This document shows, in pieces, positions 23,699 through 32,815 of a stretch of DNA of 50,791 nt. The notes under the pieces are model-generated. The model was not told the origin of the DNA. It saw only the letters and a list, made by a program, of their open reading frames with translations, and did not search any database. The position numbers and the translations under genes are program-made. Position 1 is the first letter of the stretch, and each line of letters opens with the position of its first letter. Source of the DNA: Bacteroidota bacterium (lineage in GTDB: Bacteria; Bacteroidota; Ignavibacteria; Ignavibacteriales; Ignavibacteriaceae); the NCBI GenBank assembly GCA_023453665.1, contig JAEXTA010000225.1:1-50791 (forward strand). The letters are read 5' to 3'.

Positions 23699-25522
23699 TC
23701 ACTTTATCATCAGCATCTTTTTCATATCAGAATAAACAGGGATTTGTCCTTCGCCTATTACTTCTATCCTGTATAAATAAATTCCGCTGGCTACATTACC
23801 ATAGTAACCTGTTTCAAACTCTACATAGCCTTCTGCTTGTTTTCTTTCTGTATTATTCGGACTGAACTCAACTTCATAATAGCCTGCACTTTGATATTGA
23901 TTCACCAACACTCTTACAAGTTCTCCTTTAATATCGTAAACCATCACTTTTACATATCCACCTTCTTTTAACCTGTATGGAATTGTTGTTGTTGGGTTAA
24001 ATGGATTTGGATAATTCTGCAGAAGCCTGTAATGTTCAACAACAACAGGAGGAGCTTCCGGTATGCCTGTAATTGTTATGTGTACTTCTTCACTTGCTGC
24101 GGACTGGTTTACGGCTGTGTCTATTGCCGTTAGTTTGTAATAATAATTACCTGAGTTTATCCTGTCAGGTACATCATCATAATAAAATGTATCTGCAACT
24201 GTTGCTATTAATTTTGTAGGATCATAAATGAAATCAGGAACAGTATCCCTGTAAACTCTGTAACGGAATAAATCTGCTTCTGTGTTCTTATTCCACTTAA
24301 GATGAACAAGTCCTGAGTCAAGAGAGCCGGTAAGATTGCGTGGTGGTTTTGGTGCAAGGTCCATATAAGTATATGTTTCACCTAAAGGTCCGCCGTACAT
24401 TCCTATGTCACTGCGTGTTCCGTCAGCATCCAGAATGTTTTTGTCACCTGCGTCTATTGCAGGTGAATGTTTTTGAAGGTGTAAATCATAACTGCCATTT
24501 ACAGTTGGCAGTGTGTCATTCACAAACATTGGATCTGCTATGATATTACCTTCGTTCAGATATGCACCGCCGTTTACAGGCGTATTCACGTTGTTAAATA
24601 AATTATAATCCGAACTAACAACATCACCACCTGATACACCTAAGTTTGTGTTCTGAATAATATTATTACGGACAACTGTTTTATTTCCATCTGATATGTA
24701 GAAACCGCTTGCTTCCTGAACATTCATTGAATTATTGTTTTCTAAAAACACTGAATCTGAATGACTAAGTACCGTTACATTCCTGTGTTGAAATCCTGAT
24801 ATTAAATTATTCTTAAACACTACTCGTTTTTGTGATTCAAAACTTAAACCTCGTTGTGACGAGTTTTCACCTATCACAATATTATTTCTATATAACTGAC
24901 TGCCGCCGATTGTATGAGTAATATATGTTGTAACTCCTTCAAAACCCGCAGAAATTAAGTTGCTTTTATACGTTCCATTACAAGTATCAAATGGACATTG
25001 ATCAAATATCGCAATTCTCGAATTTTTAATTATGAGATTTTCTAGCTTTGGAGATGATGAAGTAACTGAAACAGCCGTTTGAACTAAATGGATAATGCAA
25101 TTTTGTATATCCAAACTAGAATACCATACTACAACTCCAGTTTTTCCAGTAACTTCCAATCCTGGGCCATTTATCTTAAAATTTTTAATAGAAGAATTGT
25201 TAAAATTAAATCTTATGACCCAGTAAGACGTAGGGAGACTGCCATCAATAACAGTGCTGTCCATACTACTTCCGATCAGGTGAATTGTTTGTTCAATTAA
25301 AAGTGATTCCTGATAAACACCATTAGCCACATAAATAGTATCACCAAACTCAGCAATGTTAATTGCTTTCTGTATGCTGTCCGCCGCAGTCTCCCAACTT
25401 GTGTATGGTGGTGTGCTGCTGCCGGTTTTACTTACATAGCGTACTGTGCCGGAGGCAATGGAAGATGTAAAATGGAATATGGAAAATGTGAGAAGGACAA
25501 GGATAAATATTTTGGGTTTCAT
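23699..25522 (-). CDS. Secreted right-handed beta-helix protein with fibronectin III and type IX sorting domain
   Basis: A 607-residue exported protein. A signal peptide (about 1-24) leads into a DUF1565/pectate-lyase-like parallel beta-helix (about 28-375), starting WETAADSIQKAINIAEFGD and followed by repeated turns such as NNIIQN and KNNLISGF. The segment HSPAIDAGDKN closes the helix, as in many such proteins. A fibronectin III domain (about 393-485) follows. The C-terminus carries LLQNYPNPFNPTTTIPYRL through GIYLYRIEV, the signature of a type IX secretion sorting domain, removed at the surface. Polysaccharide binding or cleavage is possible, but no catalytic residues were identified. Confidence 0.88.
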   Translation of the reverse strand: MKPKIFILVLLTFSIFHFTSSIASGTVRYVSKTGSSTPPYTSWETAADSIQKAINIAEFGDTIYVANGVYQESLLIEQTIHLIGSSMDSTVIDGSLPTSYWVIRFNFNNSSIKNFKINGPGLEVTGKTGVVVWYSSLDIQNCIIHLVQTAVSVTSSSPKLENLIIKNSRIAIFDQCPFDTCNGTYKSNLISAGFEGVTTYITHTIGGSQLYRNNIVIGENSSQRGLSFESQKRVVFKNNLISGFQHRNVTVLSHSDSVFLENNNSMNVQEASGFYISDGNKTVVRNNIIQNTNLGVSGGDVVSSDYNLFNNVNTPVNGGAYLNEGNIIADPMFVNDTLPTVNGSYDLHLQKHSPAIDAGDKNILDADGTRSDIGMYGGPLGETYTYMDLAPKPPRNLTGSLDSGLVHLKWNKNTEADLFRYRVYRDTVPDFIYDPTKLIATVADTFYYDDVPDRINSGNYYYKLTAIDTAVNQSAASEEVHITITGIPEAPPVVVEHYRLLQNYPNPFNPTTTIPYRLKEGGYVKVMVYDIKGELVRVLVNQYQSAGYYEVEFSPNNTERKQAEGYVEFETGYYGNVASGIYLYRIEVIGEGQIPVYSDMKKMLMIK

Positions 25523-25607
25523 AAAAGTACCCGCTAGTTTTTAACAACCGGGAGTAAATTAATCTTTTATTAATCGATTAGCGAGAGGGAAATATAAACG
25601 ATACGCC

Positions 25608-25641
25608 AGAGATGACATCTTGAGGAAAAGATGTCATCTCA
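25608..25641 (-). repeat. AAGATGACATCTT palindromic repeat, copy 2
   Basis: Halves GAGATGACATCTT and AAGATGTCATCTC around GAGGAA, in the gap between the two type IX cargo genes. The spacer is identical to copy 3 at 31233-31266. Confidence 0.8.
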
Positions 25642-25652
25642 GATTTAAATTA

Positions 25653-28526
25653 TCACTTTAGCAGAAGCATTTTATTTATTGAAGAATTCTTAATCCCATT
25701 TACTCCTTCAGCAGTTACCCTGTAAAAATAAACACCGCTTGGCAGTGAAGTAGCATTAAATACAAACTGATGTCTGCCTGCAGAATAATTTCTATTAACC
25801 GGTACCGCGGCCTTTTCTCCAAGTGCATTGAATATTTCTATCGTAACAAAAGATGAAACAGGTAAACTGAAACTGATATTCGTTGAAGGGTTAAACGGGT
25901 TAGGATAATTCTGTGATACATCAAATTCTACGGGCACACTAAAATTTTCTTCAACCGAAGTGAGAATCTGGTTGTACTTTATTTTTGAGTTATCCATCGC
26001 AGTTCGTAATTCTTCCAGTGTCAGTGCTGCAGCAACAGTGAATACAACTTCAATTGAATCTCCCGCGGCAATCGTTTTGGGACCATCGGCAACAACAAAT
26101 GAAATATCGCCGGGACCAGCAGTAATTTTACTCAACCCTGTTGAAATTGCAGTCCACTTTTCGTGATCTGCAAATCCATCATAAACTCCGAAACCGCCGT
26201 CAGCGCTGTCATTCTTTATCGCATAAAAATTATACGCAGTGGAGTTTATAACACCAGCCGCGACTCTTGTATCAGGACTTCCTGCAGGTCTGAATGCATA
26301 ACCGAATTTTCCAACATCATCCCAACCCGCCTGGTCGGCTGTGGCACTTGCAAAATCCCAATCAAAGAAAAGTCCGGTATGCAGATTTGTAATATCAGTT
26401 GCGTTGTTGTTAAAAATCTTATACCGAAGGATCATATAGTTTTCATTCGGTGAAGATGAATAAGAATATGAATTCAGTTTGACTGTAACACCAAGTTTGT
26501 TGGATCCGGCATTGTTATCATTCACAATAGAAGAGCCTTCATAATCGGCAACCGTTCCCGGTATGTGCAGAACAAATGGCTGAACAATACTAAAGTCATT
26601 ATTCTGAATATTCTGATTCGAACCTCTCGCAGCATCAGAAATTTTTGTGTTTGAAGTACCTAGAATTAATGCGCCTTCAAATAAAAGATTATCGCCGCCC
26701 TGGTAAGAAAATCCGTTTCCCTGAGCATTGGTTGGATAATCATTGTAACCCAAAGTACCTTTGCTGGTAATTGTCATTGCAACATCATTGCCTGATTGAG
26801 TTCCGTAAGTTGGATTGCCGATTGTGCTTATCCATTGATAATCATTGTAGCTTCCGTCATTGTACATCAGTAAGAAATCAAGTTTTGCGTTTGCCGGCAC
26901 GGAAGCATTCAATGTAAAAGTAAATCTTGATGAACTGTTATTAAACTCACCCATTGTCGGGACACTTCCCGCAGAAAAATTTCCATTAACAACTGAGGAA
27001 TAAGAATTCTTCAACTGAAGTGTAACTGAAAGATTTGATGTTGCGCTGAGATAGTTAATAAAATTCACATCGACAACAATTGTTTCGTTTGCCTGGAATA
27101 TTCCGTCACCATTACCGTAAGGGGCTTCGTCAGAAAAAGAAACATCAGTCGCTCTGACAGAGATTGGCGTTTCTGCCGTTAATGAAGTCAAAGCATTTAT
27201 TCTTCCTTTACCGATTTTATATTGAAGAGAAGCGCTGTTTAATCCATCAATATTATCTGATGTTACTCGCACACGTTCACCGATCTGAAGCGGATTGTAC
27301 GTCGGAAATTGTGCTGCAACTAATGCGGCAAGCCCTGCAACAAGCGGAGATGCCATCGATGTTCCGCTTATAAAAGTGTAAGTATCATTCTGCCATGTAG
27401 AATAAATAGATGAGCCGGGAGCAGAGACATCGACAGTAGTTCCATAAGTTGAAAAAGATGATTTAATATCACCTGATGTTGTTGACGCGACTGAAAGAAC
27501 ATTATCATAACCGGAAGGATAATGAGAACTTTCACCGCCGGAGTTTCCTGCTGCTGCAACGACTAATGCACCGTTACTTGTTGCGTAATTAACAGTCTCC
27601 TGTCCAAATATTGAATAACCGCTTCCTCCCCAACTGCAATTAATAACTTTTGCACCGTTATCTACAGCGTATACAATTCCTTCATATCCAAAAAGAACAG
27701 ATGGACCATTCGGACCGCGAACATCATCGCGTATAGTTTTTATCGCCATCAGTTTTGATTTGAAACCTATACTTGCAACACCAATTCCGTTATTTGTAAC
27801 TGCAGAAGAAATTCCTGCAACGTGAGTTCCGTGATCAGGACGGTCTTCCATAGGATTATTATCAGGTGTTCCTGTCAGTCCGCCAAAATCCCATCCGCGT
27901 ATATCATCAATGAAACCGTTGTTGTCGTCATCAATTCCGTTGCCGGGTATTTCATCCCAATTACGCCAGATGTTTGCAGAAAGATCTGGATGATCCCAGT
28001 CAACACCAGTATCAACAATTCCGATAACTACCGAGGTATCACCCTGTGTAACATCCCATGCAAGTGATGCCTGTATCTTTGAAAGGTTATACATTGATGC
28101 GTATTCCGGATCGTTTGGAATGAAATCAAGTTCATAAACAAATTTTGGTTCAGCCCATTCAACATCACTTAGATTTTTTATTTTGGATGATACATAAAAC
28201 GGATCTGTGTCTGATTCATAAGTTAAAATCACTATCCTGTCTAATCCGAATTCTCTCTCTGTAAGCTTTTGATTAAATACTGAGCGTGATTCCGTCACAT
28301 TGAATTGAGATAAAACGTTCTTCAATTCAACAGGCAGATCAGCGAAACTATTTATTCCATTTGAAGGAAGATGTTTCAATTTAAATACTAATGTGTTTGA
28401 GAGATATGATACATCTCCATTTTTTATTACGGATGGAATTATAGTTGGGGAGTTAAATCCCATTCCAAACAAAACGACTATCAAAAGGATAAAAATTCCC
28501 GGCACAGTCTTTTTCAAATTGAACAT
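25653..28526 (-). CDS. Secreted subtilisin-like (S8) serine protease with type IX sorting domain
   Basis: A 957-residue exported subtilase. The signal peptide covers about 1-25, followed by an inhibitor-like propeptide to about 145. The catalytic triad is D172 (IGIVDTGVDWDHPDL), H232 (DHGTHVAGISS) and S390 (FISGTSMASPLVAG), with oxyanion N328 in AAAGNSGG. A Ca-binding-like insert NGIDDDNNGFIDD is at 197-209. Residues about 450-860 are beta-rich, of unknown function. The C-terminal about 90 residues start SQNYPNPFNPSTNISFSL and end in the LPSGVYFYRV strand typical of type IX cargo. Probably a surface or secreted protease for protein breakdown. It is separately transcribed from the beta-helix gene; a palindromic repeat lies between. 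Confidence 0.93.
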   Translation of the reverse strand: MFNLKKTVPGIFILLIVVLFGMGFNSPTIIPSVIKNGDVSYLSNTLVFKLKHLPSNGINSFADLPVELKNVLSQFNVTESRSVFNQKLTEREFGLDRIVILTYESDTDPFYVSSKIKNLSDVEWAEPKFVYELDFIPNDPEYASMYNLSKIQASLAWDVTQGDTSVVIGIVDTGVDWDHPDLSANIWRNWDEIPGNGIDDDNNGFIDDIRGWDFGGLTGTPDNNPMEDRPDHGTHVAGISSAVTNNGIGVASIGFKSKLMAIKTIRDDVRGPNGPSVLFGYEGIVYAVDNGAKVINCSWGGSGYSIFGQETVNYATSNGALVVAAAGNSGGESSHYPSGYDNVLSVASTTSGDIKSSFSTYGTTVDVSAPGSSIYSTWQNDTYTFISGTSMASPLVAGLAALVAAQFPTYNPLQIGERVRVTSDNIDGLNSASLQYKIGKGRINALTSLTAETPISVRATDVSFSDEAPYGNGDGIFQANETIVVDVNFINYLSATSNLSVTLQLKNSYSSVVNGNFSAGSVPTMGEFNNSSSRFTFTLNASVPANAKLDFLLMYNDGSYNDYQWISTIGNPTYGTQSGNDVAMTITSKGTLGYNDYPTNAQGNGFSYQGGDNLLFEGALILGTSNTKISDAARGSNQNIQNNDFSIVQPFVLHIPGTVADYEGSSIVNDNNAGSNKLGVTVKLNSYSYSSSPNENYMILRYKIFNNNATDITNLHTGLFFDWDFASATADQAGWDDVGKFGYAFRPAGSPDTRVAAGVINSTAYNFYAIKNDSADGGFGVYDGFADHEKWTAISTGLSKITAGPGDISFVVADGPKTIAAGDSIEVVFTVAAALTLEELRTAMDNSKIKYNQILTSVEENFSVPVEFDVSQNYPNPFNPSTNISFSLPVSSFVTIEIFNALGEKAAVPVNRNYSAGRHQFVFNATSLPSGVYFYRVTAEGVNGIKNSSINKMLLLK

Positions 28527-28685
28527 TACTACCTCGGTTAAAGTTTGATGTGAATTGGCGGGTAAATATTGGGATATAGTTTTTGATTTGCAATCCTTTT
28601 TTATAATTCATTAGTTCAAATGGACCGGCGAACTATGAATTAATCCACCTATAAAGCATTCATGTGAAGGTTATAAAAAAAGTAT

Positions 28686-28713
28686 TTGACAACAGGAAAT
28701 CCTATCGTATATT
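28686..28713 (+). promoter_or_regulatory. Promoter of arsR-arsM
   Basis: TTGACA (28686-28691) and TATATT (28708-28713) are 16 bases apart, upstream of the arsR start at 28744. The -10 box lies inside the operator palindrome at 28703-28720, consistent with autorepression. Confidence 0.65.
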
Positions 28714-28720
28714 TACGATA
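28703..28720. promoter_or_regulatory. ArsR-type operator
   Basis: A perfect inverted repeat TATCGTA-TATT-TACGATA, 18 bases, overlapping the -10 region of the arsR promoter. Its length and position are typical of ArsR/SmtB operators. The assignment to the adjacent regulator is inferred from position. Confidence 0.7.
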
Positions 28721-28743
28721 TACAATTGGAGAAATAAATCAAA

Positions 28744-29061
28744 ATGGCGTTCTCTAAAAAAAATGAATTCTCAAACGATGATATCTGGCTTGCCGATATC
28801 GCAAAAGCATTATCACATCCTGCGCGGATAAGCATTCTTAAAATACTTACCGATATGAATGTGTGCATGTGCGGTGATATTGTTGAACAGCTTCCCCTTT
28901 CACAGTCAACTGTATCACAGCATCTTAAAGAGTTAAAACGTGTCGGACTTATACAGGGCGATATTGACGGACCAAAAGTATGTTACTGCGTTAACAACAA
29001 AACGCTTGTTAAAGCAAAAAAAGAATTAGATAAATTATTTTCAAAAGTATGTGTGTGTTAA
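28744..29061 (+). CDS. ArsR family transcriptional regulator (likely arsenic-responsive)
   Basis: A 105-residue winged-helix repressor of the ArsR/SmtB family, with the core LADIAKALSHPARISILKIL and recognition helix LSQSTVSQHLKELKRVGLI. It contains three C-x-C pairs: C41/C43 (VCMCGD, at the start of the usual alpha-3 metal site), C80/C82 (VCYCVN) and C103/C105 at the extreme C-terminus. This supports binding of a soft metalloid such as arsenite. The arsM gene follows by 15 bases and an operator lies in the promoter. Binding loosens on inducer in this family; As(III) as inducer is inferred from the neighbour. Confidence 0.88.
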   Translation: MAFSKKNEFSNDDIWLADIAKALSHPARISILKILTDMNVCMCGDIVEQLPLSQSTVSQHLKELKRVGLIQGDIDGPKVCYCVNNKTLVKAKKELDKLFSKVCVC

Positions 29062-29076
29062 ACAAAGGAGTAAAAA

Positions 29077-29874
29077 ATGGAAAACGAAAAAAACATCAAA
29101 GAAGTTGTAAAACAGAAATACGGCGAAATAGCCGTACTCAATAACAATAAGGGATGCTGCGGATCATCGGAAAATAAAATTGTCGGTTACACAATCATGA
29201 AAGACGAGTACACACATCTCGACGGTTACGTGGCGGATGCTGATCTTGGACTCGGCTGCGGGCTGCCTACCGAACATGCCGGGATAAAAAAAGGAGATAC
29301 TGTTGTTGATCTCGGTTCAGGCGCGGGGAATGATGTTTTCATTGCGCGCGCTATTGCCGGTGACGAAGGTAAGGTCGTGGGAGTTGACTTCACCGAACAG
29401 ATGATAAACAAAGCAAACACCAACAATGAAAAGATGGGCTACAAAAATGTTGAGTTCAGGCTTGGTGAGATTGAAAATCTTCCGCTTGAAAATAATTTTG
29501 CGGATGTCATAGTCAGCAACTGTGTCCTTAATCTTGTCCCTGATAAAGTAAAAGCATTTGCAGAAATATACCGTGTGCTTAAACCCGGCGCTCACTTTTG
29601 TGTTTCTGATATTGTGATAAAAGGTGAACTGAATCCGGAATTAAAAAAATCCGCTGAGATGTACGCCGGTTGTGTTGCAGGTGCGCTTCAGCAAAATGAA
29701 TACATGGGTGTGATTGAAGACTCAGGATTTAAAAATGTTGAGATCAAAAGAACCAAAGTGATTGAACTGCCGGATGATATACTCCTGCAATATCTTGACG
29801 AAAAAGGAATTGAACTATTCAAACAAAGAGTTGAAGGAATATTCAGCATAACAGTTGTGGGATACAAACCATAA
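29077..29874 (+). CDS. arsM: Arsenite S-adenosylmethionine methyltransferase
   Basis: A 265-residue ArsM-type methyltransferase, converting As(III) to methylated arsenicals using SAM. The SAM site is VVDLGSGAGNDVFIA (77-91). Conserved arsenic-binding cysteines appear as C61 (LGLGCGLPTEHA), C149 (VSNCVLNLVP) and C199 (AGCVAGAL), and an N-terminal pair C27/C28 (GCCGSS). AAGGAG precedes the ATG at usual spacing. It follows the ArsR regulator by 15 bases and ends before a strong terminator. No arsenite efflux pump or arsenate reductase gene lies in the window, so this is a minimal, methylation-only arsenic operon as far as seen. Confidence 0.93.
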   Translation: MENEKNIKEVVKQKYGEIAVLNNNKGCCGSSENKIVGYTIMKDEYTHLDGYVADADLGLGCGLPTEHAGIKKGDTVVDLGSGAGNDVFIARAIAGDEGKVVGVDFTEQMINKANTNNEKMGYKNVEFRLGEIENLPLENNFADVIVSNCVLNLVPDKVKAFAEIYRVLKPGAHFCVSDIVIKGELNPELKKSAEMYAGCVAGALQQNEYMGVIEDSGFKNVEIKRTKVIELPDDILLQYLDEKGIELFKQRVEGIFSITVVGYKP

Positions 29875-29944
29875 ATGAAAAAGAGAATACTACTTTGATA
29901 AGCTATTCATATATTCTTCGGTAATCTTTGGCATAAATGCTATT

Positions 29945-29984
29945 AGCCCGGAGCGGGTTGTATGGCGCTTCGGGCTTTTTATTT
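29945..29984 (+). terminator. Rho-independent terminator after arsM
   Basis: Stem AGCCCGGAGCG and CGCTTCGGGCT (11 pairs with one G-U), ten-base loop, followed by TTTTATTTT. It lies 70 bases after the arsM stop. Confidence 0.9.
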
Positions 29985-30119
29985 TAAATATTACTTTTCA
30001 GTAAGAAGTTTTATAAGTTTGGATTAACAACGATATACATTCAGGGTAATTATGTCACCTTCAAATAGATCCTTGAACTCAAAAAAGAAACTCCGGATTA
30101 GCTAAAAGAATAAGTAAAT

Positions 30120-31196
30120 ATGAAAACAAAACTTTTTTTAGTGTTTGTAATTATTAGTTCAATTGTATTAGCCCAGTCAGACATTGAACAAGTTACATTC
30201 AGGGTTGATCAGTATAAAGGCAGTATAGATAATTCCCCGATTACAATGCTGCTTACATTTTATCCCGACAGCAGTATTTCAGGATATTACTATTATGACA
30301 AAGTCGGTCGCTTATTTACTGTTCAAAAACTACAGGAGAGTAAAAGTTTAAAATTACAAGCGGAACAGATTGAGTCGTTTACTATGAATAATGAATCAAG
30401 AGAAACAGAAATATTTGAGTTTCCCAAAAGTTTGTATGAATCAATCAATGAAATTAGTGGAAAGTGGATTTATAAAGGGAAAGAACATACAGTTAATTTA
30501 ACCAGGGAAAATTTAAAGTTTGACTGGAGGTTGTTCAGATACAAATCGATAGGTTACTATGATGATTCACCCTTTTGGGAACAGACTAAGGACTATTCAA
30601 TTATTTTTCCTTCAATTTCAACATCACCAAAATTAAACGCACATTTTTTAAATGAGAATAATTCCCTTGATAAGAATACAATAGATTTTATTAATTCTTC
30701 ACAAAGTAAATATTTATTGATCGAACAAAATTTTGGCAATAATACAACAGAAGATGATGATTGCTGCTGGTCGGATGATGCAGGCAATCAATTAGTTTAT
30801 ATCTCAGATTCAATTTTAACTTACTCTCAGGTCTGGTTCACTTATGGTTATAATGGCTTTTACTACTGTAATTATGTTTCGCTAAACCTTTCCGATGGAA
30901 TTGTGTACACAGTGAAGAATATTTTTAAGGAAGAATTTATAGATTCAGTTTTGACACGGTTGAGAAATAAATACAAAAATATTCTCCATCAGGAAGGGAC
31001 GAGTACTGAGATTAATGATGACGCCCCATTCTCCTCTCAGTATACCAAAGATTCGAATATTTATATTTCTAAAGGGGGTGTTTACTTCAACGAACGCGCT
31101 TATAAGTTAGCAGATTATTATGATCTGTTTTTGTCATTTGGTGAAGTAAAGGATTATTTGAATGATTCATTTAAAAGAACGATAGGATTGAGATAG
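30120..31196 (+). CDS. Secreted protein of unknown function
   Basis: A 358-residue protein with a clear signal peptide (MKTKLFLVFVIISSIVLAQS) and no further membrane segment. It has no lipobox. The mature part mixes beta-type stretches (DSSISGYYYYDKVGR, SGKWIYKGKEHTVNL) with an acidic cysteine pair, EDDDCCWSDDAGN, near 217-229. No family was recognised. The layout hints at a small calycin-like N-terminal domain, but this is weak. It stands alone between the arsM terminator and a palindromic repeat, with no associated genes. Location is likely periplasm or cell surface. Confidence 0.75.
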   Translation: MKTKLFLVFVIISSIVLAQSDIEQVTFRVDQYKGSIDNSPITMLLTFYPDSSISGYYYYDKVGRLFTVQKLQESKSLKLQAEQIESFTMNNESRETEIFEFPKSLYESINEISGKWIYKGKEHTVNLTRENLKFDWRLFRYKSIGYYDDSPFWEQTKDYSIIFPSISTSPKLNAHFLNENNSLDKNTIDFINSSQSKYLLIEQNFGNNTTEDDDCCWSDDAGNQLVYISDSILTYSQVWFTYGYNGFYYCNYVSLNLSDGIVYTVKNIFKEEFIDSVLTRLRNKYKNILHQEGTSTEINDDAPFSSQYTKDSNIYISKGGVYFNERAYKLADYYDLFLSFGEVKDYLNDSFKRTIGLR

Positions 31197-31232
31197 AATA
31201 AGATTTTATAAATTAATTAAGTACTAAGAGGG

Positions 31233-31266
31233 AAAGATGACATCTTGAGGAAAAGATGTCATCTTT
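31233..31266 (+). repeat. AAGATGACATCTT palindromic repeat, copy 3
   Basis: Halves AAAGATGACATCTT and AAGATGTCATCTTT with spacer GAGGAA, between the secreted protein gene and the convergent hemL gene. The core, including spacer, is identical to copy 2. Confidence 0.8.
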
Positions 31267-31312
31267 AAGGATCAATCAGCCATTCAACCAATCACTCAAC
31301 CCCCTGTTGCCT

Positions 31313-32608
31313 TTACGAATTAATTATCACCTTCAGCGAATCATAAGACGCGCTTATTGTTTTATCCAGCAATGCCTGTGTATGCGCGGTGGAAACAAAC
31401 GCCGCTTCAAACTGCGCGGGTGCTAAGTAAATTCCGCGCTTCAGCATTTCGTGAAAGTATTTTCCGTATAAAGCTGTATCTGATTTTACTGCGGTGTTAA
31501 AGTCGTGTACATTTTCTTCAACAAAAAATAATGTGCTCATCGAACCTACTCTGTTGTATGCAAATTTTTTATTAAGTTTTCTTAAGGCATCGAACATTCC
31601 GGTTTCAAGATATGCTGATTTATCTTCGAGTATATCATAAACTTCAGGATGCTCTTTAATATAATTGAGTGCCGCAAGTCCGGCAGACATCGCAAGCGGG
31701 TTACCGCTTAGTGTACCAGCCTGGTAAACAGGTCCGCTGGGGGCGACCATTTCCATAATTTCTTTCTTTCCGCCAAACGCACCAACGGGCAAACCTCCAC
31801 CGATGATTTTTCCAAATGTGCTAAGATCAGGAGTAATACCGAGCACTTGCTGTGCGCCGCCTTTCGCAACACGGAAGCCTGTCATCACTTCATCAAATAT
31901 CAGTACGATTTTTTCTTCGCTGCATATATTTCTTAATTCTTTAATGAATGAATCTTCGGCTTTTACAACCCCCATATTACCCGCGATGGGTTCAATTATA
32001 ACCGCGGCAATTTCATTTTTGTTTTTCTTTATTAATTCTTTGACAGAGTTAATATCGTTGTAGTCTGCCATAAGTGTATCGGCGGCATTTCCTTTTGTAA
32101 CACCGGGGCTTGTCGGAACTCCAAGCGTCAAAGCGCCCGAGCCGGCTTTGATCAGGAAGTAATCGGCGTGACCGTGATAACAACCTTCGAACTTTATAAA
32201 TTTTTCTTTGCCTGTATAACCGCGTGCAGCGCGTATCGCGCTCATTGTTGCTTCGGTGCCGCTGTTTACCATTCGCACCATTTCAACGGATGGAACAAGT
32301 TCGGTTATAAGTTTTGCCATTTCAATTTCAATTGAAGTCGGCGCGCCGAAGCTGGTTCCGTTTTCAATAGCTCTAAGTAATGCTTCTTTGATAAACCCGG
32401 GATTGTGACCGAACAGATGCGGACCCCAACTTCCTATGTAGTCGATGAATTCATTTCCGTCAACATCATAAAATAAAGCGCCGTTTCCTTTTGTGATAAA
32501 AAGCGGATCGCCGCCAACTGATTTGAATGCGCGTACCGGTGAGTTTACTCCGCCGGGAATATATTCTTTTGCTTGTTCGAATAGTGTTTTGCTTTTGTCG
32601 GTTTTCAT
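31313..32608 (-). CDS. hemL: Glutamate-1-semialdehyde 2,1-aminomutase
   Basis: A 431-residue PLP enzyme making 5-aminolevulinate from glutamate-1-semialdehyde in the C5 route of tetrapyrrole synthesis. Signatures are IPGGVNSPVRAF, EGCYHGHADYFLIKAGSG, the IFDEVMTGFRV strand with the PLP-pairing Asp, and K267 in STFGKIIGGGLPVGAFGG as Schiff-base lysine. Length is normal. The palindromic composite repeat at 32726-32803 lies upstream. It is separated from hemB by about 9 kb, although both act in the same early pathway. No partner gene adjoins it. Confidence 0.96.
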   Translation of the reverse strand: MKTDKSKTLFEQAKEYIPGGVNSPVRAFKSVGGDPLFITKGNGALFYDVDGNEFIDYIGSWGPHLFGHNPGFIKEALLRAIENGTSFGAPTSIEIEMAKLITELVPSVEMVRMVNSGTEATMSAIRAARGYTGKEKFIKFEGCYHGHADYFLIKAGSGALTLGVPTSPGVTKGNAADTLMADYNDINSVKELIKKNKNEIAAVIIEPIAGNMGVVKAEDSFIKELRNICSEEKIVLIFDEVMTGFRVAKGGAQQVLGITPDLSTFGKIIGGGLPVGAFGGKKEIMEMVAPSGPVYQAGTLSGNPLAMSAGLAALNYIKEHPEVYDILEDKSAYLETGMFDALRKLNKKFAYNRVGSMSTLFFVEENVHDFNTAVKSDTALYGKYFHEMLKRGIYLAPAQFEAAFVSTAHTQALLDKTISASYDSLKVIINS

Positions 32609-32725
32609 ATTGCTTAACTTTTGTTAATGGTTGTGCAAAGATAGGAATTTGAGGACGTAGTTGAAAAGTTAATACGTGAGATAATGTTTTGAATATCGAG
32701 TCCGTCACGCAGGGTGTTGTATAAT

Positions 32726-32803
32726 TGTCATTCCGAACTCGTTTCGGAATCTTGAAATCAGTATTTGCGAATCAGAAGAACCTGAATCAAGTTCAGGTTG
32801 ACA
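32726..32803. repeat. Composite palindromic repeat upstream of hemL
   Basis: Two perfect 8-base stems with five-base loops: ATTCCGAA/TTCGGAAT (32730-32750) and AACCTGAA/TTCAGGTT (32779-32799). They resemble the TGTCATCC-type hairpin at 3109-3137 (TGTCATTCCGAAC here), suggesting a dispersed family. They lie between hemL and the nucleotidase gene. Confidence 0.65.
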
Positions 32804-32815
32804 AATTTTAAACAC

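Noticed and set aside
23607..31266. CRISPR array
   Set aside because: The repeats are thousands of bases apart and palindromic, with no regular spacers and no cas genes.
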